Under the pieces are notes generated by a model. That model did not search any database. It was not told the origin of the DNA and saw only the letters and a list, made by a program, of their open reading frames with translations. Made by a program: the position numbers and the translations under genes. A stretch of DNA of 64,000 bases from Clostridiales bacterium (GTDB lineage Bacteria; Bacillota; Clostridia; Peptostreptococcales; Acidaminobacteraceae). Of the stretch, positions 54,194 through 62,313 are shown in pieces (position 1 is the first letter of the stretch; every line of letters begins with the position of its first letter). The stretch is taken from positions 20,029 to 84,028 of the forward strand of contig JAEIOD010000027.1 of NCBI GenBank assembly GCA_016342415.1. Direction: 5' to 3'.

Positions 54194-55018
54194 CTACTTA
54201 AGCAATATGATATTTTCTATAAACCGTCTAATGGATATTTTACCACCGGCATTTCTCTTACCTCTGATATAATCCATTTCAGCTTTTACATTTTGAAAAT
54301 CATAAAGTGAATTAGAATACGCCAAAAATATTTCATTCATATAATCTTCTATACCGATGTTAGCCAAATTAATCAAACCTTTATTGATAGCTCTTCTTAA
54401 ACGTTGTTCCATCGCTTTAGGATTATCAGATAGCTTCTTGCAAATATCTTTTACTTTGAAATCAAATGATGACTGATCATTTTCCAACATGTAAACACAG
54501 ATAGTCAAAATATCTTCTGTTCCCTTTTCACCCATAATACCCAATTTAGAAAAAATCAGTTTGATACTTCTAAGAGGATCCTCTTTCGGTTTTTCAATTG
54601 TATTCTCATTTTTTCTAAACATTTTCCCCATGATTTCAAACTTATTTTCAAGTTCTATTTTCTCTGTGACCTTCTCAATAACTTTTGCAACTTCATTTCT
54701 ATTAATTGGTTTATTGATGAAAAATTCTATGCCACTTTCATAGGCTTTTGATATCATACTTTTATTGGTGACTTGAGAAATCATAATACATTTAGGTACG
54801 CGAGAAAGTGATTGAATAGCCGTTACAATGGCAATACCGTCAACTTCTGGCATCAAAAGGTCTATCAATACAATATCAGGCTCCAATTCAGAAACCATCT
54901 CTAATGCTTTTCGCCCTTCATGACAAGCACCTACAACTTCACCTAAACTGGAACTCTGTATGATACTCTCCAATATTCTTATGATCTTATGATCATCATC
55001 TACGATTACAAATTTCAT
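54194..55018 (-). CDS. Response regulator, YcbB (GlnL)-like
   Basis: A 274-residue regulator. Residues 1-120 form the receiver domain with Asp7, Asp8 and the phosphorylation site Asp53 (IDLLMPEVDG), and Lys in FFINKPINRNE. After a linker, residues 160-274 resemble the YcbB-type DNA-binding domain (NPKAMEQRLRRAINKGLINLANIGIEDYMNEIFLAYSNSLYD). I chose the ATG at 55018, one base after the kinase stop with GGGGGAT upstream, because the longer frame only adds an 18-residue non-homologous tail. In Bacillus the YcbA-YcbB pair controls glutamine use; that does not prove the same signal here. Confidence 0.87.
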   Translation of the reverse strand: MKFVIVDDDHKIIRILESIIQSSSLGEVVGACHEGRKALEMVSELEPDIVLIDLLMPEVDGIAIVTAIQSLSRVPKCIMISQVTNKSMISKAYESGIEFFINKPINRNEVAKVIEKVTEKIELENKFEIMGKMFRKNENTIEKPKEDPLRSIKLIFSKLGIMGEKGTEDILTICVYMLENDQSSFDFKVKDICKKLSDNPKAMEQRLRRAINKGLINLANIGIEDYMNEIFLAYSNSLYDFQNVKAEMDYIRGKRNAGGKISIRRFIENIILLK

Positions 55019-55019
55019 T

Positions 55020-56318
55020 TTATCCCCCTGCATACTCTTTATTAACATAAACATAAAAATCAGTGCCCACATTTTTTACTGATTTTACTTGTATATATCC
55101 ATTCAACTTATTTTCCACTATATCCTTTACTAAAGCAAGCCCTACACCTCTACAAATATTGCCTGTTTCTTCATTAAACTTTGTTGAAAATCCCGTTTCA
55201 AAGATATACTCTAAATCTTTATTGTCAATACCAGTGCCGTTGTCAGAAATTGAAAAAATGTAATACTCTGCATTTTCTTGAAATTTCAACTTAACAACAC
55301 CATGTTTATTGGTCTTAATAAGTTCTTCTATAGCATTATTGACTAGGTTTCGTAATACAGACATTAACAGATAATGTTCTTTTACATAACGATTGGTATG
55401 AATATTGGTAATAAACTGAATATCTGAACCAATCGATGTTAAATATCTTGTTATACTATATCTAAGTATTTTAACGAGTTCCACCAGTCTCATTTGATTA
55501 AAATTAACTTCACCATCAGTGATTTTACCTAAACCATCTACTACACGAGAATAATTCTTCTTGATTTCATGTATATCAGTTGCTATTTTAAGTGCTATTC
55601 TTTTTGTTTCCTCCGGCTCTAGTTCATCCAGTTCGGAATAGAGTGTGTATGCATCACTCATAACATATTCAACATAATCCATATTCTTTTGGATAAAATA
55701 AGCTTCACTTTTTAATTCTGATGTTAACATTAAAAGTTGTTTGTACCTGATTTCATGTTCATCCTTCCGAATCAGTCGAGAATAATGATTTAAAAAAATC
55801 ACTATGGCTATACTGATAAACACTCTGATGAGTGCTACTAATAAGAAGATCATTGTGGAATTAGATGAAAAAATAAAAGATGGACCATGTCTAAACAACG
55901 CTTCCGCAGTATTACCTGCCCAGTCACCAAAAACAGCTACAACTGCCCATTGGGATAGGGATACTTTCTCACTTTTATAGTATAAAAAGTAAAAAATCAA
56001 ACCATACAACAAGTCAAAATAGACAAATGGGAAGTCACTCCAAAATGCATCTGCAAAACTTCCATAGATGTTAACCTGAGTTAACGTTCTAAATGCAAGT
56101 CCTACCGACATGACATAAAGAGCAGTTTTAAACGGATTTAGGGTTCTATCAAAATAATAATAAATCGGTAAAACAGCAACAGATATTGAAAACTTAAATT
56201 CGAATGGCAATGAATCGAAATAAAACTGTGCAATAAGTGCATCAACTAATGCAATAATCAACATTTTTGTATGAATGTTGAGTGTATGTTTTTCTAAATT
56301 GAATAAACTTAAATTCAT
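55020..56318 (-). CDS. Sensor histidine kinase, YcbA (GlnK)-like
   Basis: A 432-residue membrane kinase with about six N-terminal helices (residues 20-185), a helical dimerisation segment with the likely phospho-accepting His near residue 249 (DIHEIKKNYSRVV), and a GHKL ATPase domain (LRNLVNNAIEEL N-box, SDNGTGIDNKDLEYIFETGFST, GRGVGLALVKDIVEN). No periplasmic sensor domain is obvious, so the signal is probably sensed in the membrane. The cognate regulator follows with near overlap. The gene heads an operon with the response regulator, GNAT and ATP-grasp genes. Confidence 0.88.
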   Translation of the reverse strand: MNLSLFNLEKHTLNIHTKMLIIALVDALIAQFYFDSLPFEFKFSISVAVLPIYYYFDRTLNPFKTALYVMSVGLAFRTLTQVNIYGSFADAFWSDFPFVYFDLLYGLIFYFLYYKSEKVSLSQWAVVAVFGDWAGNTAEALFRHGPSFIFSSNSTMIFLLVALIRVFISIAIVIFLNHYSRLIRKDEHEIRYKQLLMLTSELKSEAYFIQKNMDYVEYVMSDAYTLYSELDELEPEETKRIALKIATDIHEIKKNYSRVVDGLGKITDGEVNFNQMRLVELVKILRYSITRYLTSIGSDIQFITNIHTNRYVKEHYLLMSVLRNLVNNAIEELIKTNKHGVVKLKFQENAEYYIFSISDNGTGIDNKDLEYIFETGFSTKFNEETGNICRGVGLALVKDIVENKLNGYIQVKSVKNVGTDFYVYVNKEYAGG

Positions 56319-56351
56319 GTAATCTCCTAACTATTCTTCTTATTTTATCAG

Positions 56352-56387
56352 AAAAATAAATAGAATCCAAACCTAAGGTTTGGATTC
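56352..56387 (-). terminator. Terminator of the GNAT gene
   Basis: GAATCCAAACC, three bases, GGTTTGGATTC then TATTTATTTTTC on the minus strand, just after the stop at 56392. Confidence 0.88.
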
Positions 56388-56391
56388 CTAA

Positions 56392-56886
56392 TTAAAATAA
56401 TGGTTTCATCATTGGTTGGTACTCAAATCCTCTTTTACCAGAGTATCTAGCCATTCGAAGTCCCGTTGTTTTCTTATATCCTAAATTCTCATAGAATCCA
56501 ACAGCTTCAACAGTCGACGATAATCTTACATAAGAAAATCCTTCAACCATACACTTTTCTTCAAATTTTTGTACCAACTTTGAACCCACACCGTTTCTTA
56601 CATGGCTTTCATCAACAAATAAGTTTAAGATATTATCCTTGCTACCTCTTACGATACCAACAATCTTTTCCTTATCATACGCCACCCATATATCCGACTG
56701 TGCTAAGGTTCTTTCCAATTCAAGAATGTGTTTAGGATTTTCAGAATTAACATAATTAAAAATACCTAAAAACTTTTCTTTTGATTTATCATTCACATTT
56801 TTAAATGTATGTTCTTTCATCATAGTTGCTAATAAATTGCTAACTTCTTGAAAGTTTGTCCCGTCATACGCTTTGATACTATTCAA
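56392..56886 (-). CDS. GNAT-family acetyltransferase with structured leader
   Basis: A 164-residue GNAT protein. The acetyl-CoA binding site is LNLFVDESHVRNGVGSKLVQKFEEKC and the C-terminal VEAVGFYENLGYKKTTGLRMARYSG is typical. The start is a TTG codon with GAGGTG seven bases upstream. It is preceded by a 24-codon leader frame and a branched RNA structure that may control its expression, and it ends with a strong terminator. The acetylated substrate is not known; leader-controlled acetyltransferases often modify antibiotics, which is only a hypothesis here. Confidence 0.86.
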   Translation of the reverse strand: MNSIKAYDGTNFQEVSNLLATMMKEHTFKNVNDKSKEKFLGIFNYVNSENPKHILELERTLAQSDIWVAYDKEKIVGIVRGSKDNILNLFVDESHVRNGVGSKLVQKFEEKCMVEGFSYVRLSSTVEAVGFYENLGYKKTTGLRMARYSGKRGFEYQPMMKPLF

Positions 56887-56899
56887 AATAACACCTCAA

Positions 56900-57015
56900 G
56901 ATTTCTTATAAAGACAAAAATCTATTGGCAGGCAAGTAGCATAAGACTTAGGTAGAATTAACTACTGCCCGTAACAGACCTCTGTCCGTGTATACGCCTT
57001 TGTCTTTAAAATTAA
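56900..57015 (-). promoter_or_regulatory. Structured leader RNA ahead of the GNAT gene
   Basis: On the minus strand, AAAGACAAA (near 57007-56999) pairs with TTTGTCTTT (near 56919-56911). Inside are the hairpin ACAG-AGGT-CTGT and a helix GGCAGTAG/CTACTTGCC with a one-base bulge that overlaps the stop codon of the leader ORF. The arrangement resembles a multi-branch riboswitch or an attenuator, but I do not recognise a known class. Confidence 0.5.
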
Positions 57016-57036
57016 TATTTTTACTGTATTAATCAT
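56962..57036 (-). CDS. Putative 24-codon leader peptide
   Basis: A frame MINTVKILILKTKAYTRTEV... of 24 residues with AGGAG nine bases before the ATG and its TAG stop within the GGCAGTAG helix of the leader RNA. The size and place suggest a regulatory leader ORF rather than a functional peptide. It could also be chance. Confidence 0.45.
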   Translation of the reverse strand: MINTVKILILKTKAYTRTEVCYGQ

Positions 57037-57261
57037 TATTTTATTCTCCTTTTCTTAATCTTAGTTTACGACCTAACAACTTCTATTCGAATAATCTTTC
57101 GCTAATCCGGGTTTCATCAGTCCCAAACGATTCATAATTTACAATCAACTTTAGCTTCATCGATCAACATTATTAAATCCTACCCCGCCACAGGTTTATA
57201 ACTTATAACTATTTAAATATCCATCATCTATATAAAAGGTTTACACCTTCTTATCACTTTA
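57037..57261 (-). other. Intergenic stretch after the ABC operon
   Basis: It holds a weak stem AAGGT/ACCTT followed by TTTTATAT (57250-57231), a possible terminator of the ABC operon. Two very short coupled frames (12 and 20 codons, meeting in an ATGA overlap) lack convincing ribosome-binding sites. I see no clear promoter or other gene. Confidence 0.4.
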
Positions 57262-59088
57262 TTATTTATTGATAATTTCCATTTCTTTTTCATCAATAAA
57301 TTGATTTGTATAAAGACTATAATAATGTCCTTTTTGGCTCATCAATTCATCATGGGTACCATCTTCAATGATAATACCTTTTTCTATCACTAATATTCTA
57401 TCAGCTGAACGGATCGTTGACAAGCGATGTGCGATAATAAAACTAGTTCTACCTGATAAAACTTTTTGTATCGCTTCTTGAATCATCAATTCCGTTTCTG
57501 TATCCACACTTGATGTTGCCTCATCTAAGATAAAAAGCTTTGGATTTGAAAGTATCGCTCTGGCAAATGAAATCAACTGTTTTTCACCAGTAGATAGTTT
57601 CGCTCCGCCTTCTCCGACCTCAGTATCATATCCGTTTTCAAACTTCATAATAAAATCATGTGCATTAACAAGCTTAGATGCTCTTATAATATCAAGTTCT
57701 GATGCTTCTAATAAACCATATGCTATGTTGTCTTTAATGGTACCACTAAACAAATGTGGCGTTTGAAGTACATACCCTATATTAGAGTGTAACCATAATT
57801 GAGATCGTTCTTTATAATCAACTCCATCAATCAAGATTTTCCCTTCCTTCGGTTCATAGAATCTACATGCTAAGTTGACTATTGTACTCTTGCCCGAACC
57901 GGTTTCACCCACCAAGGCAATGGTTTGACCTGCTTTGATTTTCAAATCAAAATTCTTTAGGATCATTTCATCTTCTTTATAGTAGAAGGTAACATCTTCA
58001 AACTCAATATCACCGACTAACTCTTCCCAGTTTTCACGTTTTGCATGAACTGAGTCACCATACTTTTCTATGATCTCAGCAGAATCCACAATATCCGGTT
58101 CTGTATCAATCATCGATAAAAGCCTCTCCGCAGAAGCTTGAGCAACTTGCAACTCAGCGAAAATTCTTGCCATTTCACGAATCGGTTCATAAAACTGAAC
58201 TGCATAATTAACAAACAAGACCAAAGTACCATAAGTAATGGTCTTTGCAATAACGCCACTACCGCCAAAACCAAGTGCCAAGGCCATACCCACACTTCCC
58301 ATACAAAGTACTAAAGGCATGTAAAGTGATGATATAATTGCAGAACGTACAGATTTACGCTTCATTTCATTCGTAATTTCCTGGAATTCTGTAAGATTTT
58401 CTTCTTCTCTTACCAAAGTTTTTGTTGTTTTGGCACCCGTAATACCTTCATTAAAGGCACCTGTAATTTTCGAGTTGATTTTTCTTACTTTTCTAGATAC
58501 ACGTAGTATTTTCTTTTGGAAGAAAATACTGACAATAGCTAAAAAAGGAACCACCGTGAGTGTTATAAGTGCAAGTTTCACACTTACAGTAAACATAACA
58601 ATACTAATAACTATCATCATTGAAGTACCCCACATGAAGTCTACTAGACCCCATGATAGAATTTCTCCAATTCTACTTGTATCAGATGTCATTCTCGCCA
58701 TTAACCACCCCACTGCGGTTTTGTCAAAATACGAAAATGATAATTCTTGCAACTTTTTAAAACCCTTTTGTCTTAAACTATACGTAACACCAGCTTCTAT
58801 TTTCCCAGCTTCCTTTATAAACAAATATACAACACCTGAAATAATCAGCACAGCAACTGCATAAATTGCTACGAAATAAGGGAATCCTTCTAATGTATTT
58901 TTACCAATAAACTCATCTATAGCATACTTTGTTAATAACGGAATACCCGCATCCGTTACGGCTAAGATAATCATATAACATGCTAATACTAAAAAATTCT
59001 TTTTATAAGGCTTTAAGTATTGCAGTAAATTTTTCCAAATGGCAAAATCGTAATTTTTACTAAAATCTTTTTCTTCATGTACGTTCAT
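57262..59088 (-). CDS. ABC exporter half-transporter, BmrD-like subunit
   Basis: A 608-residue half-transporter with six membrane helices (to about residue 330) and a C-terminal ATPase. Walker A GETGSGKST near residue 395; signature LSTGEKQLISFARAI, a departure from LSGGQ; Walker B LFILDEATSSVD with the catalytic Glu. The Glu is intact, so this is the hydrolysing subunit of the pair, like BmrD. It starts 9 bases after the stop of its partner and the two almost certainly form a heterodimeric multidrug exporter. Drug specificity is unknown. Confidence 0.9.
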   Translation of the reverse strand: MNVHEEKDFSKNYDFAIWKNLLQYLKPYKKNFLVLACYMIILAVTDAGIPLLTKYAIDEFIGKNTLEGFPYFVAIYAVAVLIISGVVYLFIKEAGKIEAGVTYSLRQKGFKKLQELSFSYFDKTAVGWLMARMTSDTSRIGEILSWGLVDFMWGTSMMIVISIVMFTVSVKLALITLTVVPFLAIVSIFFQKKILRVSRKVRKINSKITGAFNEGITGAKTTKTLVREEENLTEFQEITNEMKRKSVRSAIISSLYMPLVLCMGSVGMALALGFGGSGVIAKTITYGTLVLFVNYAVQFYEPIREMARIFAELQVAQASAERLLSMIDTEPDIVDSAEIIEKYGDSVHAKRENWEELVGDIEFEDVTFYYKEDEMILKNFDLKIKAGQTIALVGETGSGKSTIVNLACRFYEPKEGKILIDGVDYKERSQLWLHSNIGYVLQTPHLFSGTIKDNIAYGLLEASELDIIRASKLVNAHDFIMKFENGYDTEVGEGGAKLSTGEKQLISFARAILSNPKLFILDEATSSVDTETELMIQEAIQKVLSGRTSFIIAHRLSTIRSADRILVIEKGIIIEDGTHDELMSQKGHYYSLYTNQFIDEKEMEIINK

Positions 59089-59097
59089 ATGTCACCT

Positions 59098-60891
59098 CTA
59101 TACGATTTCTGCTTCTTTATAAGCATTTTGGATAGCCCAAATACGCTTATACAATCCATCAACATTAATTAAATCATCATGTGATCCAAGTTGAGTGATC
59201 TTTCCCTCTTCCAATACCATAATTCTGTCAGCTTCAGACAATGTAGATACACGATGTGAAATGATGATAGTAGTTAACGCTTTATCAGTTTGATTCAGTC
59301 TGTGACGAATTGCAGCATCCGTTTCTGTATCTACAGCACTCAACGAATCATCAAAGACAACAATCGGTGCATCTGTAATAACACGTCTGGCAATTGCAAT
59401 TCTTTGTTTCTGACCACCTGATAGAGACACACCTCTCTCTCCAACTAGTGTATCATAACCTTCGTTGAACTCTAATATTTTATCGTGAATAACTGCTGTT
59501 TTCGCAGCATCCTCAACACTGTGATGATCAGCATCCGGCTTTGCAATACTGATATTGTTTTTTATCGATTTTGCAAATAAGAATGGTTCTTGTAGAATCA
59601 ATCCTACATATTCTCTTAAATGCTTTTTATCAAATTCTTTTACATCCATACCGTCAATTTTAACTTGACCTTCAGTTGTATCATATAGTCTTCCAAGTAA
59701 ATGTACCAAAGTAGATTTACCGGCCCCTGTAGGTCCTAGTATGGCAATTGTTTCACCTTTTTTAATCTCAAATGAAACATCATCTAAAATGGTTCTACCA
59801 TCTTCATATTCAAACGAAACATGATCAAAAGAAACATTACCTTCAATTGGCGCAAAGCTCTCACCTGAAGTTGTCATTTCTGATTCCACATTTAAGATTT
59901 CCTGTGTTCTATCAATTGCTACAAAAGCTTTCGACATATCTGTTAATATTCTACCCAGTTGTCTTACCGGCCACAACAACATGCCCATATATGATGTAAA
60001 GGCAAATAATGTTCCTAAAGATAACTTACCTTGTACAGTCCATACTGTACCAACACATAATACAAGTGCTGTTTGTGATAAACAAATGATATCTGATGAT
60101 GACCAGTATTGAGCGAATAATTCTATTAATTTATAAACCGAATCTCTCATATGCACATTTTTTTCATCAAACTTGTCAATTTCGTAAGATTGACGACCAA
60201 ATGCTCTTACAACTCTTACACCCGTTAAATTCTCCTGAATGGTTGTTGACATAGATCCTTCAGCTTCATCAACTACTTTAAATACTTTCTGGATTCTTTT
60301 AAAGAAGAAATAAGAATAAAAGAATATGACTGGTATAATTGCCAATGAGATTAATCCAAGATTCAAATCTAAATTTAGCATAATAACAGAAACTGCTGTA
60401 ATCATAAATATTGAACGGCCAATTTCAACCATTTGTGTACCTAGGAAACGTCTGATTACATCAACATCGGATGTACATCTTTGTATTAAATCTCCAGTTT
60501 CTGCTGAAACATGGTACTCATAAGACAGTTCTTGTAAGTGACCAAATAAACGATCTCTTAATTTTTTTGCTATGGTCTCTGATGCTTCTGCCGACCATTT
60601 TCCTCTATAGTATAAAAAGAATCCTCTAGTTACCGTTAAGCCGATTACCATAAGTCCTGGCAACCACAACATTTGCATCAATTCCTCTTTGTTACCTACT
60701 TTCATAAAAAGTCTTCCAATAAAATTCCCAGAATCAATTGGATCGGTTCCAATAATTGAGTCAATTGTTGTTCTAATAACAAGCGGTACGATTAATGATG
60801 CTATTACGGCCAAAAGTATTGCTGCGATTGCTCCAACATACTTGAGAATATTTCCTTTCATATACTCAAACATAATTTTAAAGCGTTTCAT
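59098..60891 (-). CDS. ABC exporter half-transporter, BmrC-like subunit with degenerate Walker B
   Basis: A 597-residue half-transporter: six membrane helices (to about residue 315), Walker A GPTGAGKST, signature SLSGGQKQRIAIARRV, and Walker B IVVFDDSLSAVDTETD, where Asp replaces the catalytic Glu. This degenerate site matches the first gene (bmrC type) of heterodimeric exporters such as BmrCD. It is preceded by a 37-codon leader ORF and two terminators with possible antiterminators, an arrangement like bmrB-bmrC-bmrD in Bacillus. AAGGAGAAGAAATT precedes the ATG. Confidence 0.92.
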   Translation of the reverse strand: MKRFKIMFEYMKGNILKYVGAIAAILLAVIASLIVPLVIRTTIDSIIGTDPIDSGNFIGRLFMKVGNKEELMQMLWLPGLMVIGLTVTRGFFLYYRGKWSAEASETIAKKLRDRLFGHLQELSYEYHVSAETGDLIQRCTSDVDVIRRFLGTQMVEIGRSIFMITAVSVIMLNLDLNLGLISLAIIPVIFFYSYFFFKRIQKVFKVVDEAEGSMSTTIQENLTGVRVVRAFGRQSYEIDKFDEKNVHMRDSVYKLIELFAQYWSSSDIICLSQTALVLCVGTVWTVQGKLSLGTLFAFTSYMGMLLWPVRQLGRILTDMSKAFVAIDRTQEILNVESEMTTSGESFAPIEGNVSFDHVSFEYEDGRTILDDVSFEIKKGETIAILGPTGAGKSTLVHLLGRLYDTTEGQVKIDGMDVKEFDKKHLREYVGLILQEPFLFAKSIKNNISIAKPDADHHSVEDAAKTAVIHDKILEFNEGYDTLVGERGVSLSGGQKQRIAIARRVITDAPIVVFDDSLSAVDTETDAAIRHRLNQTDKALTTIIISHRVSTLSEADRIMVLEEGKITQLGSHDDLINVDGLYKRIWAIQNAYKEAEIV

Positions 60892-60929
60892 AATTTCTTC
60901 TCCTTGTGCTGTATTAAAGTGTCTACATA

Positions 60930-61002
60930 TAAAAAAAACACAGATTTTACCTGCGTTTTTTTAAAAAAGAGTATAAAAAAACCGCAGGTACGTACCCACG
61001 GT
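60930..61002 (-). promoter_or_regulatory. Tandem terminators with mutually exclusive antiterminator (attenuator)
   Basis: Terminator 1: stem ACCG...CGGT with inner GGGTACGTACC (61002-60981) and T-run (60981-60975). Terminator 2: ACGCAG/CTGTGT (60956-60938) with eight T. The 3' arm of terminator 1 plus its T-run (ACCTGCGGTTTTTTT) is complementary, with one bulge, to AAAAAAACGCAGGT, the 5' part of terminator 2. In addition TACGTAACC in the last codons of the leader ORF (61039-61031) can pair with GGGTACGTA of terminator 1 at eight of nine positions. Confidence 0.75.
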
Positions 61003-61015
61003 CAAATAATCGTTA

Positions 61016-61129
61016 TTAGATCATGCCGTCGGTTACGTAAATTTTAACAGAGTATTCACTTGTAAAACTGCCACTAAAAAATCTATATTCATTTAAATCA
61101 GTTAAGTTTGTTCTAGTTGTTCTGTTCAT
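61016..61129 (-). CDS. 37-residue leader peptide upstream of the ABC exporter
   Basis: An ATG preceded by AAAGGAGGTTACGAAA, a perfect ribosome-binding site, opens a 37-codon frame starting MNRTTRTNLTDLNEYRFFSG and ending YVTDGMI. The stop is 13 bases before terminator 1. The Y-V-T codons (residues 31-33) can pair with the terminator arm, so ribosome position would decide between termination and readthrough. It has no signal peptide and no homology that I recognise. The most likely role is a regulatory leader like bmrB of Bacillus; an exported peptide substrate is the alternative. Confidence 0.75.
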   Translation of the reverse strand: MNRTTRTNLTDLNEYRFFSGSFTSEYSVKIYVTDGMI

Positions 61130-61177
61130 TTTCGTAACCTCCTTTCATAAATTTGTAATTACTTACCTTCTACAATT

Positions 61178-61206
61178 AGTATAGAACACCTACCAAGATA
61201 ATACAA
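61178..61206 (-). promoter_or_regulatory. Promoter of the leader peptide and ABC exporter operon
   Basis: Minus strand TTGTAT (61206-61201), 17 bases, TATACT (61183-61178), about 50 bases before the leader start codon. Confidence 0.65.
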
Positions 61207-61239
61207 TAGTGTTATTGAGTGTAATACTTTTGTAATATT

Positions 61240-61422
61240 CTAAAAATAATCTTTTTCACTCAACTCCTGTATATTGGTGTGATGGCCCAATCTCATTATG
61301 GACTTAGTACCACCAGAAACCGCTATAGAGCCACATTTGCAATACTCGTACGTGTCGCTTTGCTTACTGATTATTACATCACCACAGCGTTTGCATTTTG
61401 CCTTATTTACTATGATTTTCAA
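61240..61422 (-). CDS. Small zinc-ribbon-like protein
   Basis: A 60-residue protein with two CxxC-like pairs: KCKRCGDVI near residues 9-15 and YCKCGSIAVSGG near 28-39, suggesting one zinc-binding ribbon. The form 'CKRCGD...I.SK......CKCGSIAV.GG' resembles the DUF7695-type small proteins. The function is unknown. It is the last of three closely spaced minus-strand genes (spacing 4 and 11 bases). Confidence 0.75.
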   Translation of the reverse strand: MKIIVNKAKCKRCGDVIISKQSDTYEYCKCGSIAVSGGTKSIMRLGHHTNIQELSEKDYF

Positions 61423-61426
61423 CTTG

Positions 61427-61678
61427 TCACCTCTTCTGACTCTTTAACTTAAAAAATAATTTTTCCAATACTGTCACTCTTTCTGTAAGATGTTCAATCA
61501 TATTTTCCAATTCATTTATGTTTTTTTCTTTTTTATCTAGCTGCTCCTTTAAATCAACAATTTTTTCAGTCATTGTTTCAAAAGGTACTATTTCAAGAGG
61601 GTCATCAACTTCCTCAATACCTAATTGTTCCATAACAGCTTCACTTATTAACTTAAATTGTTCATCTTTATAATTCAT
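61427..61678 (-). CDS. Small coiled-coil protein
   Basis: An 83-residue protein with no known domain. The first part is LISEAVMEQLGIEEVDDPLEIV; residues 35-80 form a clear heptad coiled coil (IVDLKEQLDKKEKNINELENMIEHLTERVTVLEKLFFKLK). It follows the membrane protein gene by 11 bases and precedes the zinc-ribbon gene, indicating an operon. The function is unknown. Confidence 0.7.
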   Translation of the reverse strand: MNYKDEQFKLISEAVMEQLGIEEVDDPLEIVPFETMTEKIVDLKEQLDKKEKNINELENMIEHLTERVTVLEKLFFKLKSQKR

Positions 61679-61689
61679 ACTTTATCTCC

Positions 61690-62145
61690 CTATAAGAGTT
61701 TTGCTACTCCCCACATGACTAAAGCACCTAGTAAGAATGAAATCAGATGTGTTAATGCTAATTTGTATGGCCTGTCAACAAATTGTCTGTTAAACCATAG
61801 TTTTAAATAATTATAAATCTTTTTGAAGCCTGTTTTTCCACGAGCTTCTATGTAATCTATACCCAAAGAACTAATTTTTACTCTATTTTCTATGATTTCA
61901 ACTGCACTATTCATGTATTCAAAGGATACAAAGTCCGATTCGATATAATAATTTTGATCCACATCAATAAAATACAAGGCAATCAACTTATCAATATTAT
62001 AGACAAGCTCCCTTATTTTCATGATTTCATCTTTTTCATCTAAATCATAGAGTGATGTTTGAATCTTAATGTTAACGTCACTTTCTACATCTCTTTTATA
62101 CAGATCTTCTAATATTTTTATTTGCAATCTGGTTATCTCTGCCAT
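61690..62145 (-). CDS. Possible winged-helix protein with C-terminal membrane anchor
   Basis: A 151-residue protein. Residues 1-100 look like a small winged-helix-type domain (RLQIKILEDLYKRDV, VKISSLGIDYIEARG near 90-105). A basic linker (KTGFKKIYNYLKLW) leads to one C-terminal hydrophobic helix (LALTHLISFLLGALVMWGVAKLL). I do not recognise the family. AGAGGTGACAA precedes the ATG. First gene of the three-gene set. Confidence 0.7.
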   Translation of the reverse strand: MAEITRLQIKILEDLYKRDVESDVNIKIQTSLYDLDEKDEIMKIRELVYNIDKLIALYFIDVDQNYYIESDFVSFEYMNSAVEIIENRVKISSLGIDYIEARGKTGFKKIYNYLKLWFNRQFVDRPYKLALTHLISFLLGALVMWGVAKLL

Positions 62146-62254
62146 TTGTCACCTCTTATTCTATTATAAAGGATTACATATTAAGAGACAAGACAATGAT
62201 TCACTAATAATCCCTTAAGTTCATATCACTAATTTATCAAGCAGTTCCTTTCTT

Positions 62255-62300
62255 TTTACAGGGAATTGTGTTATCCTATATTAAATGATAATCGTTATCA
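62255..62300 (+). promoter_or_regulatory. Promoter and Fur-like box of the DUF2325 gene
   Basis: TTTACA (62255-62260), 16 bases, TATATT (62277-62282). TGATAATCGTTATCA (62286-62300) lies at the transcription start and differs from the Fur 7-1-7 consensus TGATAATnATTATCA at one position. Confidence 0.8.
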
Positions 62301-62313
62301 ATAAGGAGGACTT

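Noticed and set aside
57070..57130. Hammerhead-ribozyme-like CTGATGA ... GAAA on the minus strand
   Set aside because: The bases between the two motifs cannot form stem II (AACCC against TTAGC) and no stem III is seen, so the match is coincidental.
57080..57165. Two tiny overlapping frames of 12 and 20 codons before the GNAT leader
   Set aside because: No convincing ribosome-binding sites and no similarity to anything known; kept only as a remark on the intergenic stretch.
61040..61057. TTTTAACAGAGT similar to the inner repeat of the 8.3-8.8 kb cassette
   Set aside because: It lies inside the leader ORF and the match stops after about 12 bases; most likely chance.
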